Made by a program: the position numbers and the translations under genes
Notes under the pieces: model-generated
Databases searched by the model: none
Seen by the model: the letters and a program-made list of their open reading frames with translations, nothing else
What the model was told of the DNA's origin: nothing
Assembly: GCA_946061355.1 (NCBI GenBank)
Contig: CAMGRE010000064.1
Coordinates: 1-11,808 of the forward strand
DNA from: an uncultured bacterium
Lineage (GTDB): Bacteria > Bacillota > Clostridia > Lachnospirales > Lachnospiraceae
Length of the DNA stretch: 11,808 nt
Direction of reading: 5' to 3'
Shown here: positions 6,876 through 11,808 of the stretch, in pieces
Layout: each line of letters starts with the position of its first letter
Numbering within the stretch: the first letter of the stretch is position 1

Positions 6876-8477
6876 ATGGCAAATATCGAAGATATTAAAA
6901 AATCCATTGAGAGTGGCAAGACAACACTCGGTATCGAATTCGGATCAACCCGTATCAAGGCGATCCTGATCGATGAGACATTTGCACCGATCGCGTCCGG
7001 CAGCCATGACTGGGAAAACAGACTGGAGAACGGAATCTGGACCTACAGCATTGAGGATATCTGGACAGGACTTCAGGATTGTTATACATCTCTGGCGGCG
7101 GATGTTAAGGCAAAATATGATCTTACACTGACAACCGTGGGGGCGATCGGATTCAGCGCCATGATGCATGGCTATATGGCATTTGACAAGAACGGGGAGA
7201 TCCTCGTACCGTTCCGTACCTGGAGAAATACGATCACGGAGAAAGCATCAGAAGAACTGACAAAGCTGTTTGATTATCATATTCCGCAGAGATGGAGCAT
7301 TGCACATCTTTATCAGGCGATCCTGAATAAAGAGGAGCATGTGAAAGATATTGATTATCTGACGACTCTCGAAGGATTTATCCAGTGGAAGCTGACCGGA
7401 CAGAAAGTACTCGGAGTAGGCGAAGCCTCCGGTATGTTCCCGATCGATATCAACACAAAGAATTACAACAGAACAATGGTGGATAAGTTCACCGAACTGA
7501 TCAAGCCTTACGGATTCCCGTGGACGTTTGACAGTATTATGCCGAAGGTGCTTCTCGCAGGAGACAATGCGGGAACATTGACGGAGGAGGGTGCAAAACT
7601 CCTTGATGTATCGGGCAATCTGAAGGCAGGTATCCCGGTGTGCCCGCCCGAGGGTGATGCCGGCACCGGTATGGTGGCAACCAACAGTGTGGCAAAGCGT
7701 ACCGGTAACGTATCTGCCGGAACGAGTGTATTCGGTATGGTTGTGCTGGAGAAAGATCTGAGCAAGGCATATGATGAGCTGGACCTGGTTACAACGCCGA
7801 GCGGTGATCTCGTAGCGATGGCTCACTGCAATAACTGTACTTCTGACCTGAATGCATGGGTAAACATCTTTAAGGAATTCTGCGAGAGTATGGGTGTTCC
7901 GGTAGATATGAACAAGCTTTTCGGAACGCTTTACAATAAGGCACTTGAGGGTGATGATGACTGCGGCGGGCTGCTTGCTTACAACTACTTCTCGGGCGAG
8001 CACATTACCGGCTTTGAGGAAGGACGTCCTCTGTTCGTGAGAAAGCCTGACAGCAAATTTAACCTTGCGAACTTTATGCGTGTCAACCTGTTTGCATCTC
8101 TCGGTGTATTAAAGACAGGTCTTGACATCCTCTTCAAGGAGGAAGGCGTGAAGGCCGACAGGATCCTGGGACACGGCGGACTCTTCAAGACAAAAGGCGT
8201 TGGACAGAGCATTCTGGCAGCAGCCGTGAATGCGCCGGTTTCTGTTATGGAGACAGCAGGAGAGGGCGGTGCATGGGGCATGGCGCTTCTTGCCTCCTAT
8301 ATGCTGAATAAGGGAGACGATACCCTTGAAGCGTTCCTTGACAACAAGGTGTTTGCAGGCATGAAGAGTGAGACAATTGAGCCTAACCCGAAGGATGTGG
8401 CAGGTTTTGATGCATTTATTCAGCGCTACAAGGCAGGATTGCCGATTGAGCGTGCGGCGGTTGACAGCCTGAAATAG
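6876..8477 (+). CDS. FGGY-family carbohydrate kinase, probable L-ribulokinase
   Basis: This is a 533-aa sugar kinase of the FGGY fold, expected to phosphorylate L-ribulose to L-ribulose 5-phosphate because it sits between araA and araD. The N-terminal phosphate motif LGIEFGSTRIKA is at 18-29. EGDAGTG holds the likely catalytic base Asp261. TGNVSAGTS and GHGG (432-435) belong to the ATP-binding half. It does not read like classical AraB of E. coli or B. subtilis and looks closer to xylulokinase-like kinases. Clostridium acetobutylicum is reported to use such a kinase (AraK) as its ribulokinase; I recall this and could not check it. The start at 6876 follows GGAGG (6863-6867) at 8 nt; the longer upstream frame overlaps araA and has no ribosome binding site. 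Confidence 0.88.
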   Translation: MANIEDIKKSIESGKTTLGIEFGSTRIKAILIDETFAPIASGSHDWENRLENGIWTYSIEDIWTGLQDCYTSLAADVKAKYDLTLTTVGAIGFSAMMHGYMAFDKNGEILVPFRTWRNTITEKASEELTKLFDYHIPQRWSIAHLYQAILNKEEHVKDIDYLTTLEGFIQWKLTGQKVLGVGEASGMFPIDINTKNYNRTMVDKFTELIKPYGFPWTFDSIMPKVLLAGDNAGTLTEEGAKLLDVSGNLKAGIPVCPPEGDAGTGMVATNSVAKRTGNVSAGTSVFGMVVLEKDLSKAYDELDLVTTPSGDLVAMAHCNNCTSDLNAWVNIFKEFCESMGVPVDMNKLFGTLYNKALEGDDDCGGLLAYNYFSGEHITGFEEGRPLFVRKPDSKFNLANFMRVNLFASLGVLKTGLDILFKEEGVKADRILGHGGLFKTKGVGQSILAAAVNAPVSVMETAGEGGAWGMALLASYMLNKGDDTLEAFLDNKVFAGMKSETIEPNPKDVAGFDAFIQRYKAGLPIERAAVDSLK

Positions 8478-8543
8478 AAACCGTGTCGGATATCCGGCGG
8501 ATGACAAGGATTAAATAGCAAATAAAAGGAGAAATGAACTATC
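8478..8543 (+). other. Spacer between kinase and araD with a 10-bp palindrome
   Basis: The 66-nt gap holds the perfect palindrome CGGATATCCG (8487-8496) and the araD ribosome binding site AAAGGAGA (8525-8532), set 11 nt before ATG 8544. An out-of-frame ATG at 8534 lies too close to that site to be used well. No T-run follows the palindrome, so it is not a terminator. I see no promoter. Confidence 0.4.
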
Positions 8544-9239
8544 ATGTTAGAGCAGTTGAAAAAAGAAGTATATGAAGCGAATATGCTGCTTCCCAAATAC
8601 GGACTGGTCACTTTTACATGGGGAAATGTAAGCGGGATCGACAGAGAGAGCGGATTGTTTGTGATCAAGCCCAGCGGAGTGGACTATGACAAGCTTACCT
8701 GGGAGGATATGGTAGTAGTGGATCTTGAGGGCAATAAGGTGGAGGGCAAATATAAGCCCTCCTCTGACACGCCGACTCATGTGGTGCTCTACAATGCATT
8801 CCCGGAGATCGGAGGAGTTGTGCATACACATTCTTCCTGGGCAACAAGCTGGGCACAGGCGGGACGCGGGATTCCGTGTTACGGAACGACACATGCCGAT
8901 TACATGTATGGGGAGATTCCCTGTGTAAGGACGCTCACAAAGGAAGAAATCGATGCGGGTTATGAGAAGAATACGGGTGTGCTGATCGCAGATTATTTCA
9001 AGGAAAATAACATTGATGTGGTGGCAATGCCGGCGGTACTCTGCAAAAATCACGGACCGTTTGCGTGGGGTAAGGATGCACATGAGGCTGTTCACAATGC
9101 GGTGGTTCTGGATGAGGTTGCCAAGATGGCAGCCAGATGTGAGATGATCAATCCGGATAATAAACCTGCGCCTCAGGAGCTTCAGGATAAGCACTATTAC
9201 AGGAAGCATGGAGCAAACGCTTATTATGGACAGAACTGA
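8544..9239 (+). CDS. araD: L-ribulose-5-phosphate 4-epimerase
   Basis: This zinc-dependent class II aldolase-like epimerase converts L-ribulose 5-phosphate to D-xylulose 5-phosphate. At 231 aa it has exactly the length of E. coli AraD, and every key residue is shifted by one. Asp75, His94, His96 and His170 match the E. coli metal-site residues Asp76, His95, His97 and His171. Asp119 and Tyr228 match the catalytic Asp120 and Tyr229. Recognisable stretches are TWGNVSGID, IKPSGVDYDKL, HTHSSWAT, HADYMYGEIP and KNHGPFAWG. The kinase comes before it and the split transketolase after it. Confidence 0.96.
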   Translation: MLEQLKKEVYEANMLLPKYGLVTFTWGNVSGIDRESGLFVIKPSGVDYDKLTWEDMVVVDLEGNKVEGKYKPSSDTPTHVVLYNAFPEIGGVVHTHSSWATSWAQAGRGIPCYGTTHADYMYGEIPCVRTLTKEEIDAGYEKNTGVLIADYFKENNIDVVAMPAVLCKNHGPFAWGKDAHEAVHNAVVLDEVAKMAARCEMINPDNKPAPQELQDKHYYRKHGANAYYGQN

Positions 9240-9342
9240 GAAAGTGTGATACATTAGACATATACGACAAGCCACATTGTGCACGGGCACGGCGCCCCTG
9301 GAGAGTATGGCTTGAAGAAGTCGATCATATGGAGGAAACAGT
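9240..9342 (+). promoter_or_regulatory. Structured spacer between araD and transketolase genes
   Basis: This 103-nt gap is the longest inside the operon. CAAGCCA (9268-9274) pairs perfectly with TGGCTTG (9308-9314). CGAC (9265-9268) can pair with GTCG (9320-9323) as an alternative outer stem. Between them GGGC and GCCC can form a small hairpin around 9285-9297. No T-run follows, so it is not an ordinary terminator. Possible roles are mRNA processing, stabilisation of the distal transcript or control of translation. GGAGGA (9331-9336) serves the next gene. Confidence 0.45.
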
Positions 9343-10182
9343 ATGAACAAATTAGAGCTTCAAAAAAAAGCAAACGAAGTTCGCAAGGGCATTGTGACGG
9401 CTGTACATAGTGCAAAAGCCGGTCATCCGGGCGGATCACTTTCTGCAGCAGACATGTTTACGTATCTTTACTTTGAGGAGATGAATATTGATCCTAAGAA
9501 TCCGAAGAAAGAGGACAGGGACAGATTCGTATTATCCAAAGGCCATACGGCGCCCGGACTCTATTCCGCATTGGCAAACAGAGGATATTTCCCGGTGGAG
9601 GATCTTAAGACTCTGCGTAAATTGGGCTCTTACCTTCAGGGACATCCCTGTATGCAGGAAACTCCCGGCGTGGATATGTCCAGCGGATCTCTGGGACAGG
9701 GGCTGTCCGCAGCGGTAGGTATGGCGCTTGCGGCAAAGATGGACAATAAAGATTACCGTGTATACTGCCTGTGCGGTGACGGCGAGATCCAGGAAGGTCA
9801 GATCTGGGAGGCGGCAATGTTTGCCGGACACAGAAAGTTAGACAATCTGGTGGTGATCGTGGACAACAACGGTTTACAGATTGACGGTAAGGTTGAGGAT
9901 GTATGTTCTCCTTATCCGATAGACAAGAAGTTTGAGGCTTTCAATTTCCATGCAATCAACATTGACGGAAATGATATGGATCAGATCGCGGCAGCGATGA
10001 AAGAAGCGAGAGAGACAAAAGGAATGCCCACTGCCATTATCATGAAGACAGTAAAGGGCAAAGGAGTATCCTTTATGGAGAATAATGCCGGATGGCACGG
10101 AAAAGCTCCCAATGATGAGGAGTATGCGATCGCGATGGCAGATCTTGACAAGATCGGAGCAGAGTTGGGAGGTGCAAACTAA
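9343..10182 (+). CDS. tkt: Transketolase, N-terminal (TPP-binding) subunit
   Basis: This is the thiamine-diphosphate-binding half of a two-gene transketolase, 279 aa. Full-length transketolases are about 650-680 aa; here the enzyme is divided as in many Clostridia and archaea. AGHPGGSLSAAD and SKGHTAPGLYSALA carry the conserved histidine motifs. The TPP/metal motif runs from GDGE (145-148) to DNN (174-176). With the next gene product it transfers two-carbon units from xylulose 5-phosphate to ribose 5-phosphate or erythrose 4-phosphate. GGAGGA lies 6 nt before the start. Its stop TAA shares one base with the next start (TAATG), so both halves are probably made in equal amounts. This is a natural split and not a frameshift: the second half has its own ribosome binding site. 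Confidence 0.95.
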   Translation: MNKLELQKKANEVRKGIVTAVHSAKAGHPGGSLSAADMFTYLYFEEMNIDPKNPKKEDRDRFVLSKGHTAPGLYSALANRGYFPVEDLKTLRKLGSYLQGHPCMQETPGVDMSSGSLGQGLSAAVGMALAAKMDNKDYRVYCLCGDGEIQEGQIWEAAMFAGHRKLDNLVVIVDNNGLQIDGKVEDVCSPYPIDKKFEAFNFHAINIDGNDMDQIAAAMKEARETKGMPTAIIMKTVKGKGVSFMENNAGWHGKAPNDEEYAIAMADLDKIGAELGGAN

Positions 10183-11126
10183 TGGCTGATATTAAGAAAA
10201 TTGCAACAAGAGAAAGTTATGGCAATGCACTTGCCGAGTGTGGTGCGAAATATCCCAATCTGGTTGTACTCGATGCCGACCTTGCAGGCGCGACCAAAAC
10301 CGGTGTTTTCAAGAAGGCATTTCCGGACCGTCATATTGACTGCGGTATCGCAGAGTGTAATATGACCGGTATCGCGGCGGGACTTGCGACCTGCGGCAAG
10401 ATTCCTTTTATCAGTTCCTTTGCAATGTTTGCGGCAGGACGTAACTTTGAGCAGGTGAGAAATTCCATCGGATATCCTCACCTGAATGTAAAGATCGGAG
10501 CAACCCATGCAGGTATTACTGTCGGAGAGGATGGAGCAACCCATCAGTGTAATGAGGACATCGCGCTGATGAGAACCATTCCCGGTATGACGGTGATCGT
10601 TCCCTCCGATGATGTTGAGGCAAAGGCAGCTGTGGAAGCAGCAATCAATTATGAGGGACCTGTATATCTCAGATTCGGACGTGCGGCAGTTCCGGTGATC
10701 AATGACAAACCTGAGTATCAGTTTGAGATCGGCAAAGGCGTTGTGCTGAAGGAAGGCAAGGACGTGACGATCATCGCGACCGGCACATGCGTATCCGGCG
10801 CTCTGGAAGCGGCAGAGAAGCTGGCAGCTGACGGTATTGACGCGGAAGTAATCAACATTCATACGATCAAGCCGCTTGACAATGAGCTTGTACTTGCGTC
10901 CGCAAAGAAGACAGGTAAAGTTGTAACGGCAGAAGAGCATTCCGTGATCGGCGGTCTTGGAAGCGCTGTATGTGATCTGCTCAGTGAGAAACAGCCGACT
11001 AAGGTATGCAAGATCGGTATGTATGATGTGTTCGGTGAGTCCGGCACGGCGGGTGGACTGCTTGAGAAATACGGACTGGACGGAAACGGTATCTACGCGA
11101 AAGTAAAGGCTTTTGTTCAGGAGTAA
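10182..11126 (+). CDS. tkt: Transketolase, C-terminal subunit
   Basis: This is the pyrimidine-binding plus C-terminal half of transketolase, 314 aa, active only with the preceding subunit. Glu58 in CGIAECNMTGIAAGLA is the conserved glutamate that activates the TPP aminopyrimidine. FAAGRNFEQVRNSIGY and THAGITVGEDGATHQ are typical of the Pyr domain. The transketolase C-terminal domain begins at about residue 185 (GKGVVLKEGKDVTIIATG). GGGAGG (10167-10172), inside the upstream gene, lies 9 nt before the ATG. The 1-nt stop/start overlap indicates translational coupling. A related two-subunit enzyme such as a 1-deoxyxylulose-5-phosphate synthase-like protein is less likely given the ara and rpe neighbours. 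Confidence 0.94.
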   Translation: MADIKKIATRESYGNALAECGAKYPNLVVLDADLAGATKTGVFKKAFPDRHIDCGIAECNMTGIAAGLATCGKIPFISSFAMFAAGRNFEQVRNSIGYPHLNVKIGATHAGITVGEDGATHQCNEDIALMRTIPGMTVIVPSDDVEAKAAVEAAINYEGPVYLRFGRAAVPVINDKPEYQFEIGKGVVLKEGKDVTIIATGTCVSGALEAAEKLAADGIDAEVINIHTIKPLDNELVLASAKKTGKVVTAEEHSVIGGLGSAVCDLLSEKQPTKVCKIGMYDVFGESGTAGGLLEKYGLDGNGIYAKVKAFVQE

Positions 11127-11138
11127 TCAGGAGAAGCT

Positions 11139-11783
11139 ATGGAGATCATTATTTCACCATCGATTCTGGCTGCTGACTTTAATATACTGGGACAGCAGAT
11201 CAAAGAGGTAGAGAAATCAGGTGCAAAATATCTGCATATCGATGTAATGGACGGGATGTTTGTCCCGTCCATATCCTTTGGTATGCCTGTTATCCGGTCG
11301 ATCAGGAAAAGTACGGATCTATTTTTTGATGTGCATCTGATGATTGAGGAACCGTTGCGTTATGTGGAGGAGTTTGCAGACTGCGGAGCTGATATGATCA
11401 CGTTCCACCTGGAAGCGGCAGAAGGCCATGTGGAGGAGACGATTGACAGAATCCATGCACTTGGATGCAAGGCCGGACTGTCGGTCAAGCCGGCGACACC
11501 GGTATCGGCTGTTGAGCCTTATGTGGAGAAGCTGGATATGATTCTGATCATGACGGTGGAACCGGGATTCGGCGGTCAGAAATATATTGAGAGTTCTACC
11601 GAAAAGATCCGGCAGATGCGTCAGATTGTGAGAGGGCATGGACTGGAGACAGATATACAGGTTGATGGCGGTATCACCGCAGGCAATGTGTCTGTTGTAA
11701 AAGAAGCGGGTGCCAATGTCATTGTGGCAGGCAGCGCTGTGTTTAAAGGAGATATTATAGAGAATGTGAAGCGCCTGATGTAG
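11139..11783 (+). CDS. rpe: Ribulose-phosphate 3-epimerase
   Basis: This TIM-barrel metalloenzyme interconverts D-ribulose 5-phosphate and D-xylulose 5-phosphate. At 214 aa it is slightly shorter than E. coli Rpe (225 aa). The start ISPSILAADF is the family signature. Metal and catalytic residues are visible: His33 and Asp35 in HIDVMDGMFVP, His66 in FDVHLMI, and Asp176 in QVDGGI. MTVEPGFGGQ is the mobile-loop and phosphate region. AGGAG (11129-11133) lies 5 nt before the ATG, and the gene follows transketolase by 12 nt. It links the AraD product to the oxidative branch of the pathway. Allulose-6-phosphate 3-epimerase is a related alternative, but the context favours Rpe. Confidence 0.95.
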   Translation: MEIIISPSILAADFNILGQQIKEVEKSGAKYLHIDVMDGMFVPSISFGMPVIRSIRKSTDLFFDVHLMIEEPLRYVEEFADCGADMITFHLEAAEGHVEETIDRIHALGCKAGLSVKPATPVSAVEPYVEKLDMILIMTVEPGFGGQKYIESSTEKIRQMRQIVRGHGLETDIQVDGGITAGNVSVVKEAGANVIVAGSAVFKGDIIENVKRLM

Positions 11784-11808
11784 GCGGATATGTCAGAATA
11801 AATTTTGC

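Noticed and set aside
5879..6958. 359-aa open frame on the minus strand, antisense to araA
   Set aside because: It lies opposite a complete araA with all catalytic residues. Its translation is rich in Cys and His with no recognisable domain, as expected for a shadow of codon-biased DNA.
9343..11126. Transketolase broken by a frameshift or nonsense mutation
   Set aside because: The break falls at the natural domain boundary, the second half has its own ribosome binding site, and two-gene transketolases are common in Clostridia.
1..11808. CRISPR array, insertion sequence, tRNA or rRNA genes
   Set aside because: No regularly spaced repeats, transposase frames, terminal inverted repeats or RNA-gene signatures were seen; nearly all of the window is metabolic coding sequence.

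Overview
The window is one strand-consistent carbohydrate locus: ten protein-coding genes, all on the + strand, for uptake of a pentose (most likely L-arabinose) and its conversion to pentose-phosphate intermediates. Several traits suggest a Gram-positive Firmicute of the Clostridia, most likely a gut Lachnospiraceae: strong AGGAGG-type ribosome binding sites, a lipoprotein solute-binding protein with an Ala/Glu-rich linker, a GntR-LacI type AraR, and a transketolase split into two genes. This placement comes from gene style, not from a database match.

Layout. Positions 1-207 are an A-rich upstream region with repeated CAAAACG motifs and an inverted repeat, probably the control region of the transporter. 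Positions 208-4174 hold a three-gene CUT2-type sugar ABC transporter in the order lipoprotein binding protein (chvE), double ATPase (mmsA/gguA), permease (mmsB/gguB). A GC-rich hairpin lies between chvE and mmsA, and a strong intrinsic terminator follows mmsB. Positions 4263-11783 hold araR, araA, an FGGY kinase (probable L-ribulokinase), araD, the two halves of transketolase, and rpe. The gaps or overlaps are mostly 1-20 nt, apart from 66 nt before araD and 103 nt before the transketolase pair. The window ends 25 nt after rpe.

How the genes work together. The binding protein and transporter import the sugar. AraA converts L-arabinose to L-ribulose, the kinase makes L-ribulose 5-phosphate, and AraD makes D-xylulose 5-phosphate. 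The two-subunit transketolase and ribulose-phosphate 3-epimerase then feed this into the pentose phosphate pathway. AraR is the first gene of the catabolic operon and probably represses it, and perhaps the transporter, until arabinose is present.

The pathway itself is well known, and I do not see an unmistakably new system. The points most worth a second look are regulatory: the terminator/araR junction, where a ten-codon ORF runs through the terminator hairpin and stops two bases before the araR start; the motif cluster upstream of chvE; and the structured spacer before the transketolase genes.
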